This document shows positions 27,711 through 36,060 of a DNA stretch of 64,000 nucleotides, piece by piece. This stretch comes from an uncultured Clostridia bacterium (GTDB lineage: Bacteria > Bacillota > Clostridia > Oscillospirales > Ruminococcaceae): NCBI GenBank assembly GCA_947626165.1, contig CANQRG010000010.1:27773-91772 (forward strand), written 5' to 3'. Both the position numbers and the translations under genes were made by a program. The notes beneath the pieces are model-generated. The model worked only from the letters and a program-made list of their open reading frames with translations, was not told the origin of the DNA and searched no databases. Positions within the stretch are counted from its first letter, which is position 1, and each line of letters starts with the position of its first letter.

Positions 27711-27971
27711 ATTATTTATATAGAAAAAATATATAATTGTAATAACAAAAAGTTAAATATAATAGATGTAAAGTTCACAGTAGAGAATATTTTCTAAAAA
27801 ATATTATAACATACTTATATATTCTAATCAAGTAAAATTAATCCTCATTTGATATTTAAAGCTAAACATTTTTATAAAATAAGTATTGAAAATAAGCTAT
27901 AAAAATTATATAATAATTAGGTAAATTGTATTGTAAAAAGAGCAAAAATAAATTTAGGATCGAGGGATAAT

Positions 27972-28133
27972 ATGAATAGAAAAATTCAGGTTACATCAAA
28001 TAATGTGTCTGAAAAAAAGATAAAGAAAAAATTCAAATTCAGATATAAAGCTTTAATAATATTTATTATAGCGGTTCTAATTATTACCTTTATAATTTAT
28101 ATGCTTCAGACATCTGTGAATGATATTATTTAG
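27972..28133 (+). CDS. Small single-pass membrane protein, hypothetical
   Basis: A 53-codon ORF with a GAGGGAT site. The N terminus is basic (KKIKKKFKFRYK), and residues about 29-46 form one hydrophobic segment (ALIIFIIAVLIITFIIY). It ends before a strong terminator at 28194. I do not recognise the family. The length, ribosome site and terminator support a real gene. Confidence 0.6.
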   Translation: MNRKIQVTSNNVSEKKIKKKFKFRYKALIIFIIAVLIITFIIYMLQTSVNDII

Positions 28134-28193
28134 TTGTTAAAAAACAAATTTTAAGCAAAAAAATTTTTATAAAAAATCATATATTTCGACACC

Positions 28194-28222
28194 CCCTGAT
28201 TATTAAAATCAGGGTTATTTTT
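28194..28222 (+). terminator. Intrinsic terminator after the small membrane ORF
   Basis: A CCCTGAT/ATCAGGG 7-bp stem is followed by TTATTTTTT. Bases 28223-28512 after it are AT-rich and show no gene. Confidence 0.85.
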
Positions 28223-28512
28223 TACTAAAATTTCTTGTTTTTAAAATTAACAAAAAAACATTTTAATTATAATTGCTTTTTTGAAAAATAAGAGAATTTA
28301 ATATACTAATAATAAAAAAATTCGTATCAATCTTTAAATTTATATATGTATAGGAAAAAAACTTTACGAAAATTCAAAAATCAATAAATGTAAAGGTAAA
28401 AACCAGTTTTGGAATAAAAAGTAAATAGTTTTTGTGAAATATGATAATTAATCGGCATTAAAACTGTGCATAATGCACAAAAAAATGGTGGTTTTTTTTA
28501 CATATAGAGGGC

Positions 28513-28541
28513 TTGACTTTTAAAACTTAATACTATATACT
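28513..28541 (+). promoter_or_regulatory. Strong promoter of the 28.5-29.3 kb structured transcript
   Basis: TTGACT (28513-28518), a 17-base spacer and TATACT (28536-28541). The first long hairpin of the transcript begins at about the expected +1 (28548). Confidence 0.8.
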
Positions 28542-28547
28542 TGTGAT

Positions 28548-29090
28548 AGCGAAAGACAAAACACAAGATGTTGTGTTTATCTTCGTAACCCCCATAGAAT
28601 AGGGCTTTTACAGCAAAAGATAACAGGGATTATCTATAAAAAATAAAGAAAATAGAACAACAAAACGAGTAAAATCACTATTAAAAACTTCAGGTTTTAG
28701 CTTATTTTTCGATTGTTTTCAACATTTTGTTTAGACGCTTTTGGAAATTTGCAAGCAAATCTGATAGGTTTTTATGTAAAAGGTCAGACGAAAAATTAAT
28801 GTCAGTGTCTGATTAAAAATTTACAGCTTAAATGATGAATCAAAGTTGTGGTTGGCTTTGAGTACATCTTTAAGATATTATTTGAAAGAATTCAGTTTTA
28901 TATTGTTTTCTTTTAAATCCGATTCCGCGTAGAAACTTTGGAGAGGGTTTCTTAAGGTTCACTTTCAGTTGAAATCGGGCTTGGTTTTGTTTTAAGTTTT
29001 CTTTGGAGAGGATTATAAGCCCGATCTTTTAACTGAATGAATCTCTCGGACAGCAAAACGCTTACATATGTTTAACGGCTGTTTAAAAGG
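28548..29090 (+). ncRNA. Candidate large structured RNA or very long 5' leader
   Basis: About 550 nt without an ORF, but dense in complementary segments. They include an imperfect ~16-bp hairpin at 28548-28586 and AGATAA/TTATCT at 28619-28636. TCAGAC/GTCTGA (28784-28812) and TCAAAG/CTTTGA (28840-28861) follow. A two-part long-range helix pairs TTCAGTT plus ATCGGGCTT (28964-28982) with AAGCCCGAT plus AACTGAA (29017-29037). Two copies of CTTTGGAGAGG lie near 28937 and 29000. It ends in a GCTGT hairpin next to the AAAGGAGG site of a 43-codon ORF. The layout recalls large structured RNAs such as OLE or ROOL, but no family is assigned. Confidence 0.55.
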
Positions 29091-29102
29091 AGGTCATTGG
29101 TC

Positions 29103-29234
29103 ATGGCTCAATTGTTAAATCGATTATCAAAAACATTACATCAAGCAACTCAGGAGCTTCTTGATTTGTTTGCTATTAACGCAGACGTTGAGAATGCTCA
29201 GGAGACTGCTGATATAAGTGATACTGATGATTAA
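29103..29234 (+). CDS. 43-residue hypothetical protein behind the long leader
   Basis: A short ORF with a near-perfect AAAAGGAGG site. The N-terminal half can form an amphipathic helix (LLNRLSKTLHQATQELLDLF), and the C-terminal half is acidic (ten Asp/Glu). There is no signal peptide or cysteine. It is the only ORF of the transcript that starts near 28548 and ends at 29323. I do not recognise it. It may be a regulatory mini-protein, or the ORF may be secondary to the RNA. Confidence 0.55.
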   Translation: MAQLLNRLSKTLHQATQELLDLFAINADVENAQETADISDTDD

Positions 29235-29297
29235 ATTTTATTGATCACAGTAATTTACTAGCTTTTAAGTTTTACATAACACATAACACACGAATTT

Positions 29298-29324
29298 AAG
29301 GCAGGTTTTATCCTGTCTTTTATT
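29298..29324 (+). terminator. Intrinsic terminator of the structured transcript
   Basis: An 8-bp AAGGCAGG/CCTGTCTT stem (one G-U pair) with a six-base loop is followed by a T-rich run. Confidence 0.85.
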
Positions 29325-29414
29325 CGTTTTTCTATTTTTACAAACTTGTTGCTTATTTTATATTATTAAAAATTAATTGTTTTAATATAGAAATATATTA
29401 AGACAAATAAAAAA

Positions 29415-29437
29415 TCGCATACCAAATTGGTATGCGA
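29415..29437. repeat. Perfect 11-bp palindrome
   Basis: TCGCATACCAA and its exact complement are separated by one base, in gene-free DNA between two convergent units. A protein-binding site or the base of a terminator are both possible. Nothing else was recognised between 29324 and 29506. Confidence 0.5.
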
Positions 29438-29506
29438 ATCTATAATAATTCTCCGATAAAATAACAAATAATATTTAATATCTAAAGCGATACGAAAGCG
29501 ATACTA

Positions 29507-29542
29507 AAAATCCGCTCACTAAAAATAAGTGTGCGGATTTTA
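29507..29542 (-). terminator. Terminator downstream of tRNA-Leu
   Basis: On the minus strand, a 9-bp AAAATCCGC/GCGGATTTT stem extends past one mismatch by ACT/AGT pairs and is followed by T residues, seven bases after the tRNA 3' end. Confidence 0.85.
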
Positions 29543-29549
29543 TAGTTGC

Positions 29550-29636
29550 TGGTGCAGCCGATGAGACTTGAACTCACACGATGTTACCACCACTAGCCCC
29601 TCAAGCTAGCGCGTCTGCCTATTCCGCCACAGCTGC
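29550..29636 (-). tRNA. tRNA-Leu (anticodon GAG)
   Basis: An 87-nt class II tRNA. The acceptor arms are GCAGCTG/CGGCTGC (T-type pairing allowed), the anticodon stem is CTAGC/GCTAG with the loop TTGAGGG (anticodon GAG), and a long variable arm and a T-loop GTTCAAGTC are present. The 3' CCA is encoded. It follows mgtE on the same strand. Confidence 0.96.
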
Positions 29637-29753
29637 AAATTACTTAGCTATTATACACTATTGAAAATTAAATGTCAAGACTAAAATTAAAATTATTTTA
29701 AAAATCTAAAATCAAAGTAATAAAGTATAGTATATTAATAGCTAAATAATATT

Positions 29754-31121
29754 TTAACCCAATATATCAAAAATTTTTATTGCGATGTTGCAATATAAAA
29801 ATACCGAACAGGCGTCAACAATAGTTGAGATAAGCGGAGCTGCCATTATCGCAGGGTCAAAGTGAAGCTTCTTTGCGATCATAGGAAGGACGCAGCCTAC
29901 CGTTTTGGCAAGTATGACCGTTGCGATTATAGAAAGTCCTATTACAAAGCCGAGTAAAGCGGAATTTATATCAGCGTCATTTCGGTATACAAACCATATT
30001 CTCACGCCGTTTACCGCTGCCAGAACAAAGCTTACCAAAAGAGCAATTCTGAACTCTTTGAACATAACCTTAAAGAAATCCTTGAATTCTATTTCGTCCA
30101 TTGCAAGACTTCTAATAACTATAGTAGACGACTGCGAACCGCAGTTTCCGCCTGTACCTGTAAGCATAGGTACAAATGAAAAGAGTATTGGTATTGAAAC
30201 TAAAAGACTTTCATAGTGGTTTATGACAGCGCCCGATAGGGTAGCGGAAAGCATAAGAAACAGAAGCCATGGTATTCTGCTTTTTGCGTGAGAGAATACA
30301 GAGGTGTTGAAATATGATTCGTCGGTAGGCGAAATACCAGCCATCTTCTGAATATCCTCGGTCGTCTCCTCGTGGATAACGTCGATGATGTCGTCGACAG
30401 TGATAATGCCGACGATTCGGTTCTCGTTATCTACAACGGGAATTGCCATAAGGTCGTATTTGCGTATAGTGTTTGCAACCTCTTCCTGGTCGTCGTGAGT
30501 GTTTACATAGATAACATTTGTATCCATTATATCTTCGATTCTTGCGTCCTCATCAGCAGTGATAAGGTCAAGAAGCTCGACTGTTCCAATGAGTTTTCTA
30601 AACTCGGTTACATAACAGGTGTATATGGTTTCCTTTACAAAGCCGACCTGCCTTATCTTTTTCATAGCTTCGGCAACGGTCATATCCTTTGCAAAAAAAA
30701 CATACTCGATAGTCATAAGACTTCCTGCGCTGTCGTCAGGATAGTTTAAGACTTCGTTTATTCTTTTTCTGGTCTGGGAATCGGTGTTCTTTAAAATTCT
30801 CGATACCACATTTGCTGGCATTTCCTCGATAAGGTCTACAGTATCGTCTAAGAACAGCTCGTCTAGTACCTTACGAAGCTCGTTTTCAGAAAATGAGTTT
30901 ATCAGCTTTTCCTGAATCTCACTAGGCAGATTTGAGAAAATTTCAGACGCATTATCCTTAGGAAGTATTCTAAAAACAAGAGTTAGATCCACATCGTTTA
31001 TCTCTTCCATAAGAGATGCTACGTCATACGGATTCTGGTCTTTCAAAAAAGCCTTCAGCTTTGTATACTGCTTATTTTCAATAAGCTCAAGCGCAGTTGC
31101 TTCAAGTGTTTTTTCATCCAT
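29754..31121 (-). CDS. mgtE: Magnesium transporter MgtE
   Basis: MgtE is a dimeric Mg2+ channel gated by cytosolic magnesium. The 455-residue protein has the N-terminal superhelical domain (repeats such as MEEINDVDLTLVFRILPKD), a CBS pair (about 138-255, including VDDIIDVIHEE) and five C-terminal membrane segments with the TGTGGNCGSQSS pore signature. ATG 31121 is preferred over ATG 31127 because AAAGGAGG is then eight bases away. An M-box riboswitch and a leader ORF lie upstream, so expression should rise in low Mg2+. Confidence 0.96.
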   Translation of the reverse strand: MDEKTLEATALELIENKQYTKLKAFLKDQNPYDVASLMEEINDVDLTLVFRILPKDNASEIFSNLPSEIQEKLINSFSENELRKVLDELFLDDTVDLIEEMPANVVSRILKNTDSQTRKRINEVLNYPDDSAGSLMTIEYVFFAKDMTVAEAMKKIRQVGFVKETIYTCYVTEFRKLIGTVELLDLITADEDARIEDIMDTNVIYVNTHDDQEEVANTIRKYDLMAIPVVDNENRIVGIITVDDIIDVIHEETTEDIQKMAGISPTDESYFNTSVFSHAKSRIPWLLFLMLSATLSGAVINHYESLLVSIPILFSFVPMLTGTGGNCGSQSSTIVIRSLAMDEIEFKDFFKVMFKEFRIALLVSFVLAAVNGVRIWFVYRNDADINSALLGFVIGLSIIATVILAKTVGCVLPMIAKKLHFDPAIMAAPLISTIVDACSVFLYCNIAIKIFDILG

Positions 31122-31176
31122 CGGCATATCCTCCTTTATTAGTATTTACTAGGATAGCCGGAGTTTGCTTATGTAG

Positions 31177-31263
31177 TTATCGGTTCACAGACAGCAAAAG
31201 TCTGCGAAAAATTATAAGCGTCGCTCGCGGCTTTGAGTTTTTATTATTACTTCCGCTGTCCAT
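31177..31263 (-). CDS. 28-codon leader ORF between the M-box and mgtE
   Basis: On the minus strand, an AAGGAGATGAGATC site precedes ATG at 31263. The ORF encodes 28 residues with a Ser/Asn/Lys-rich start and a basic, leucine-rich end (LIIFRRLLLSVN). It ends 55 bases before the mgtE start. It could be a leader peptide that couples translation to mgtE control, or a tiny membrane-associated protein. I know no family for it. Confidence 0.5.
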   Translation of the reverse strand: MDSGSNNKNSKPRATLIIFRRLLLSVNR

Positions 31264-31399
31264 GATCTCATCTCCTTAGAATTTTGATTAAAATAAGCAT
31301 AAAAATAATCTTCATAACAGGCAAGACAACACGCTTGAACCATTTAGAAGATTTCAATACATACAAACTATGGCTGGTAGTTGAAATTAAAAGTACCAA

Positions 31400-31562
31400 T
31401 CACAGACGTTCAAGCTTCAGCTTCGCAGGGCATAGGATTTTTGCTTTGGAACTGCGTTAGGTTATGCCTTGAATCGACATCTCCTGTTGACCAGCTAACA
31501 GTGTCTCCACCATTTCGCGGCAGCGTCCCGTATCCCTGTGGTAGCCTCACCTACCGAAATTA
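31400..31562 (-). promoter_or_regulatory. M-box (ykoK) magnesium riboswitch
   Basis: Read on the minus strand, the sequence shows the M-box signature GGTAGGTGAGGCTACC, then GGGATACGGG, CGCTGCCGCGAAA, GGTCAACAGG and the CATAACC/GGTTATG-type region. The M-box binds several Mg2+ ions and switches off Mg2+ transporter genes when Mg2+ is high. An 8-base segment of the aptamer tail (31408-31415) is complementary to 31333-31340, and ATTTCAA (31351-31357) pairs with 31381-31387, which could form alternative helices of the expression platform. It controls mgtE downstream. Confidence 0.93.
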
Positions 31563-31579
31563 TTTACTTATTAATAACT

Positions 31580-31608
31580 ATTATATTCAGAATTTGTGTT
31601 CTTGTCAA
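31580..31608 (-). promoter_or_regulatory. Promoter of the M-box-mgtE transcript
   Basis: On the minus strand, perfect TTGACA (31608-31603), a 17-base spacer and perfect TATAAT (31585-31580) lie just upstream of the riboswitch. Confidence 0.93.
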
Positions 31609-31800
31609 TACATTTATGAACTATTGTTATAAAGTCTGGTTTATTATCTGGTATTTATCTTTTTTTAAATCAAATAATAATACAGTGAATATCAAATTGA
31701 TTTGTGATAATGATTTTGCTTTTAAATTAGCTGTATATCTGCTTTATATATTTTGAGTTTCTATATAAAGCCGGGTGTTGAGGTAAAAAAGCCCAATTTG

Positions 31801-31829
31801 TTGACTTTTAAAGTGTATTGTTGTATAAT
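31801..31829 (+). promoter_or_regulatory. Promoter of the teichoic acid locus
   Basis: TTGACT (31801-31806), a 17-base spacer and perfect TATAAT (31824-31829) lie 46 bases before the first gene. The gap 31609-31800 is AT-rich with no feature seen. Confidence 0.9.
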
Positions 31830-31875
31830 GTATTATACTTATGTTAGAAAATAAAGCCAAATTAAAAGTATATAT

Positions 31876-33045
31876 TTGAGAGAAGCAGGTGATGGTATCA
31901 AATTCTTTTTAAAGCAGTGCTTAAAAATGGCTGTACAGAATATCATACTGCCGCTTGTTTATTTTTTTTCAAAGGCAAGGAAACTCCAAAAAGGACTGGT
32001 TATTTTCGCAGACGCTCATAATAATGAGTGTCCCGTTAGTATGAAGTGCATTTTGGACAGATTTAAAAGTGATAATGATTATTCTGTTATTGAGTTTTAT
32101 CACGATTTTAACAAATGCGGAAGTATAAGAAGTCTTATTTACTCAATACAGTTTATGAGGCTTTATGCAAAAGCGGAGCTTGTTTTTATCTGCAATAATT
32201 TTCTTCCGGTTTCCGCCTGTAAAAAGCGAAAGGGAACATTAGTTGTCCAGTTATGGCATGCCTGCGGAGCTTTTAAAAAATTCGGATATGATACGGCAGG
32301 AGATATTCCTAAGTATTACAAGGGCAATGTTTATAAGAATTACGATTTGGTAACTGTTTCGTCAGGCGAATGTATCAAGTATTTTGCGAGTGCAATGAGA
32401 CTTGACGAGAGAGTTTTCAAAGCATTGGGAGTAAGCCGTACTGATATTTACTTTGATGAAGATTTTATAGAAAAGTCAAAAGAGAGATTTTATAGTGAAA
32501 ACCCTAATGCAAAGGGTAAAAAGGTTGCCCTGTGGGCGTCTACATTTAGAGGAAATCCGTCTGAGCCGTATTTAGAGGGCAATGTTTCTGTTGAAAGGCT
32601 GGCGGAAGAGCTTTCAAAAAGTGGTGAGTGGTATCTTGTAACAAAACCGCATCCGCATATGAGAAATTCCGTTATTGCGAATACTGAGTCGGATATCCCG
32701 ACTGAAATGCTTTATCCTGTTGTTGATTTGCTTATAACTGATTATTCATCGGTGATATATGAATATGCTTTGTTTAAAAAACCGATATTAATATTTGCAC
32801 CCGATCTGGAAAAATATAAAGCGCAAAGAGGTTTTTATATTGATATTCAAAACTTGCCTGCTTATATTATTACTGATTCAGAGTGCCTGACAAAAGAGAA
32901 TATTGAAAAAGCCGTTTCGCAGTTTGATGAAAGTAAAATGCAAAGCTTTATTGAAAGATATATGAACGCTTGCGATGGAAATTCAACTAAAAGGATAATA
33001 GAATACGTTAAAGAAATAAAGATGAAAGTTAAGGAGGACATATAA
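31876..33045 (+). CDS. CDP-glycerol/ribitol glycerophosphotransferase family protein
   Basis: This 389-residue enzyme belongs to the TagB/TagF/TarL family, which moves polyol-phosphate from a CDP-alditol to a teichoic acid chain at the inner membrane face. Family motifs are QLWHACGAFKKFGYDTAG near residue 115, VTKPHPHMR near 252 and DYSSVIYEYALFKKPILIF near 290, with the CDP-binding His and Ser/Asp. The start is unclear. TTG 31876 lacks a good ribosome site, and ATG 31927 is an alternative. It heads the locus and its stop overlaps the tarI start. Confidence 0.88.
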   Translation: MREAGDGIKFFLKQCLKMAVQNIILPLVYFFSKARKLQKGLVIFADAHNNECPVSMKCILDRFKSDNDYSVIEFYHDFNKCGSIRSLIYSIQFMRLYAKAELVFICNNFLPVSACKKRKGTLVVQLWHACGAFKKFGYDTAGDIPKYYKGNVYKNYDLVTVSSGECIKYFASAMRLDERVFKALGVSRTDIYFDEDFIEKSKERFYSENPNAKGKKVALWASTFRGNPSEPYLEGNVSVERLAEELSKSGEWYLVTKPHPHMRNSVIANTESDIPTEMLYPVVDLLITDYSSVIYEYALFKKPILIFAPDLEKYKAQRGFYIDIQNLPAYIITDSECLTKENIEKAVSQFDESKMQSFIERYMNACDGNSTKRIIEYVKEIKMKVKEDI

Positions 33046-33758
33046 TGAAAAATGTATACGGAGTAGTTCTTGCCGGCGGAAAGGGCACCAGAATGGGCAA
33101 TGTCGAAAAGCCCAAGCAGTTTATGGAAGTCGGCGGCAAGCCTATTATTATTCATACTATAGAAAAGTTCGTTGTCTGTCAGGAGTTTGACAAGGTTTTG
33201 GTTTTGTCTCCAAAGCAGTGGATAAACCACACGCAGGATTTAATTAGAAAGTTTATTCCTAACTGTGACAATGTAGTTGTATTAGAGGGCGGAGCAACGA
33301 GAAACGAAACTATTATGAACTCTATTAAATATATAGACGAGCAGGGCTGTCTTGACGATGAGACTATTATTGTTACGCACGACTCGGTAAGACCTTTTGT
33401 CACTCACAGAATTTTGGAGGAGAATGTAAAGTTTGCTAAAGAGTACGGTGCTTGCGATACTGTAATTCCTGCGACCGATACTATAGTAGAGAGTAAGGAT
33501 AATCAGTTTATAACAAATATTCCCGACCGTTCAAAGATGTATCAGGGTCAGACGCCTCAGACATTCAGAGCAAAGATGCTGAGAGAGCTTTATAACTCTT
33601 TAACTGAGGAAGAAAAAACTGTGCTGACAGACGCTTGTAAGATACTTGTTTTAAAGGGAGAGAAAATTCACCTTGTTGACGGAGAGGTGTTCAATATAAA
33701 GATAACATACCCGTACGATCTTAGGGTTGCCGAATCTCTGTTAGGAGGCGAAAAGTAA
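33045..33758 (+). CDS. tarI: D-ribitol-5-phosphate cytidylyltransferase
   Basis: TarI makes CDP-ribitol from CTP and ribitol-5-phosphate. The 237-residue protein has the nucleotidyltransferase start VVLAGGKGTRMGN, then KPKQFMEVGGKPIIIHTIEKF and HDSVRPF. It is close to IspD in sequence. The adjacent TarJ and the polymer locus argue strongly for TarI. AAGGAGGA precedes the ATG, and TAATG overlaps the previous stop. Confidence 0.9.
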   Translation: MKNVYGVVLAGGKGTRMGNVEKPKQFMEVGGKPIIIHTIEKFVVCQEFDKVLVLSPKQWINHTQDLIRKFIPNCDNVVVLEGGATRNETIMNSIKYIDEQGCLDDETIIVTHDSVRPFVTHRILEENVKFAKEYGACDTVIPATDTIVESKDNQFITNIPDRSKMYQGQTPQTFRAKMLRELYNSLTEEEKTVLTDACKILVLKGEKIHLVDGEVFNIKITYPYDLRVAESLLGGEK

Positions 33759-33759
33759 T

Positions 33760-34785
33760 ATGCTTAATACAGTTTATCAGCTAAAGAAACCGCGACAGCT
33801 AGATATATTATTTAAGGATATTACACTCGACGACAAGCACGTTATAGTAAGACCTACTCACTTGTCGATATGTAATGCTGACCAGAGGTACTATCAGGGA
33901 ACACGAAGCGAGGAGGTTTTGGCAAAGAAGCTTCCTATGGCGCTTATTCACGAGGGAATAGGAAAGGTAGTATACGACCCGACAGGAACATTCCAAACAG
34001 GTGACGAGGTAGTTATGATACCTAATGTTCCCGAACAGGTTGACGAAATAATTGCAGAAAACTATCTGCGCACAAGCAAATTCAGAGGCAGCGGATTTGA
34101 CGGCTTTTTGCAGGAGTATGTTGAAACAACGGCGGACAGGCTTGTTCTTTTGCCGAAAGGTATAAATAAGACGGTTGCGGCTTTTACGGAGATCGTAAGT
34201 GTAAGCTATCACGCAATAGACAGGTTTTACAGGTTTTCACACAAGAGAAGAAAAAATATCGGTGTGTGGGGAGACGGAAATCTGGGGTATATTACATCTC
34301 TGCTTTTGAAAAGCCTGCACCCTGAGATAAATCTGTATGTTTTCGGAATAGACGAGTCTAAGATGAACGACTTTACCTTTGCAGACGAAGCATATCATAT
34401 AAGCAGGATCCCCGATGATTTGACTCTCGACCACGCTTTTGAATGTGTAGGCGGAAGTGCCGCGCACAGGGCGATAAATCAGATAATAGATTATATAAAT
34501 CCTGAAGGCACTATTTCTATTCTTGGCGTTTCAGAGGACTTGGCTCCGATAAACACAAGAATGGTTCTTGAAAAGGGTCTGACCATTTTCGGAAGCTCAC
34601 GAAGCGGAAGAAAAGACTTTGTGGGACTTATTGAGCTTTACAAAGAAAAGCCGGAGGTAGTTGCATATCTTGAGAACATTGTCGGAACTGTTGTTAATGT
34701 TCGTGACGTTAAAGATATTGCCTACGCATTTGAAACAGATATTCACAAGCTCATCGGAAAAACGGTTATGGTTTGGGATGAGTAG
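33760..34785 (+). CDS. tarJ: Ribulose-5-phosphate reductase (ribitol-5-phosphate forming)
   Basis: TarJ reduces ribulose-5-phosphate to ribitol-5-phosphate with NADPH, feeding TarI. The 341-residue protein is a medium-chain alcohol dehydrogenase. It begins LNTVYQLKKPRQ and has the catalytic-domain segment RPTHLSICNADQRYYQG, with the zinc-ligand Cys, and the Rossmann motif GVWGDGNLGY near residue 167. The tarI-tarJ pair is the hallmark of ribitol-containing wall polymers. Confidence 0.92.
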   Translation: MLNTVYQLKKPRQLDILFKDITLDDKHVIVRPTHLSICNADQRYYQGTRSEEVLAKKLPMALIHEGIGKVVYDPTGTFQTGDEVVMIPNVPEQVDEIIAENYLRTSKFRGSGFDGFLQEYVETTADRLVLLPKGINKTVAAFTEIVSVSYHAIDRFYRFSHKRRKNIGVWGDGNLGYITSLLLKSLHPEINLYVFGIDESKMNDFTFADEAYHISRIPDDLTLDHAFECVGGSAAHRAINQIIDYINPEGTISILGVSEDLAPINTRMVLEKGLTIFGSSRSGRKDFVGLIELYKEKPEVVAYLENIVGTVVNVRDVKDIAYAFETDIHKLIGKTVMVWDE

Positions 34786-34838
34786 AAAGGCTTTACAGGT
34801 GAGTTTTTAGAATTTTCAGAACAGGAAAGTTTTATGGA

Positions 34839-36032
34839 ATGAAAATAAAAAGAATATTCAAAAAGTATTATAATAAAGCAGCGTCGAGAATATATAAATT
34901 TGCAACGCTGAAAGTTATTTATCCTCTTGTTTATAATTTTCATAAAAGAAAACCTATTGATGATAAAAAGGTTTTGCTTATTGAGGTTCGCTCGCTTAGC
35001 CTTACCGACAGCTATGCTGTTCTTGACAGAGAGCTTAAAGCACGAGACGATATAAAGATTTCCTATCAGTATCTGGGCGAGACAATAGTTGGAGTATTTG
35101 GCTGTCTTAAAAGAGGTCTTGCGTGTATTAAGGAACTTGCAACAGCAAAGGCTGCGTTTATAACAGACGCTTGTCAGATAACAAGCTGTGTTAATTTAAG
35201 AAAAGAAACAAGACTTATTCAGATATGGCATGCCTGCGGAGCATTTAAGAAGTTTGGGTTTTCAACTGCGCTTTTGAAGTTCGGGGACTCTGAAAAGAGA
35301 ATGCTCAAATATCCGTACTATAAGAATATTTCATATATAACTGTTTCAAGTCCTGATATTGTGTGGGCATATGAGGAAGCTATGAACAGCAGGACTTTCG
35401 GAAGCAAAGTAGTACCTGTGGGAGTTTCTAGAACTGATTTGTTTTTTGATAAGGAATTTTTAAATAGTGCAAAGGAACGTGTTTATGAAGCCTTTCCTAA
35501 TGCGAGGGATAAGAAGGTAATACTTTATGCTCCGACCTTTAGGGGCAAGGTGAGAAGTGCAAGAACAGGAATGGTAGACATAGAGCGTTTTTATAAGGAG
35601 TTGGGAGACGAGTATGTGCTTATAATAAAGCACCACCCCTATGTTAAAAATCCTCCGCTCATTGATGAGATTTACAGTGACTTTGCAGTAGATTTATCCA
35701 AGACCAGCGATATAGAGGATCTGCTCTGTGCTGCTGATATATGCATATCTGATTATTCGTCTCTGGTATTTGAATATTCACTGTTTGAGCGTCCGCTTAT
35801 TTTCTTTGCTTACGATATAGAATCTTATAACGACTGGCGGGGTTTCTATTACGATTATGACGAGCTTACTCCCGGACCGGTATTTACGACTGATGAAGAG
35901 ATTATAGAGTATATAAAAAATATTGATAAGCGATTTGACAAGCGTAAGATTATTGATTTTAGAGATAAATTTATGAGTGCTTGCGACGGCAATTCTACAA
36001 GCCGTATAATAGATTTAGCTTTAGGGGATTAA
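34839..36032 (+). CDS. CDP-ribitol/glycerol polyolphosphotransferase (TarL/TagF-like)
   Basis: This 397-residue enzyme is of the same family as the gene at 31876. It has QIWHACGAFKKFGFSTA near residue 128, APTFRGKVRSA, the IIKHHPYVKN motif near 262 and CISDYSSLVFEYSLFERPLIFFAYD near 306. With CDP-ribitol made next door, a role in ribitol-phosphate priming or polymerisation is likely. The exact acceptor cannot be told. It is about 45% alike by eye to the next gene, which suggests duplication. Confidence 0.88.
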   Translation: MKIKRIFKKYYNKAASRIYKFATLKVIYPLVYNFHKRKPIDDKKVLLIEVRSLSLTDSYAVLDRELKARDDIKISYQYLGETIVGVFGCLKRGLACIKELATAKAAFITDACQITSCVNLRKETRLIQIWHACGAFKKFGFSTALLKFGDSEKRMLKYPYYKNISYITVSSPDIVWAYEEAMNSRTFGSKVVPVGVSRTDLFFDKEFLNSAKERVYEAFPNARDKKVILYAPTFRGKVRSARTGMVDIERFYKELGDEYVLIIKHHPYVKNPPLIDEIYSDFAVDLSKTSDIEDLLCAADICISDYSSLVFEYSLFERPLIFFAYDIESYNDWRGFYYDYDELTPGPVFTTDEEIIEYIKNIDKRFDKRKIIDFRDKFMSACDGNSTSRIIDLALGD

Positions 36033-36060
36033 GTGAAAGCTAAAAGGAGAAAAAGCTAAT

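Noticed and set aside
28548..28740. 6S RNA
   Set aside because: The first 190 nt do not form the single long helix with a central bubble that defines 6S RNA.
31381..31756. Two overlapping plus-strand ORFs of 83 and 72 codons
   Set aside because: They lie antisense to the M-box riboswitch and its promoter and have no ribosome site.
33045..33758. IspD (isoprenoid pathway) instead of TarI
   Set aside because: The families are close, but the adjacent tarJ and transferase genes make ribitol-5-phosphate the likely substrate.
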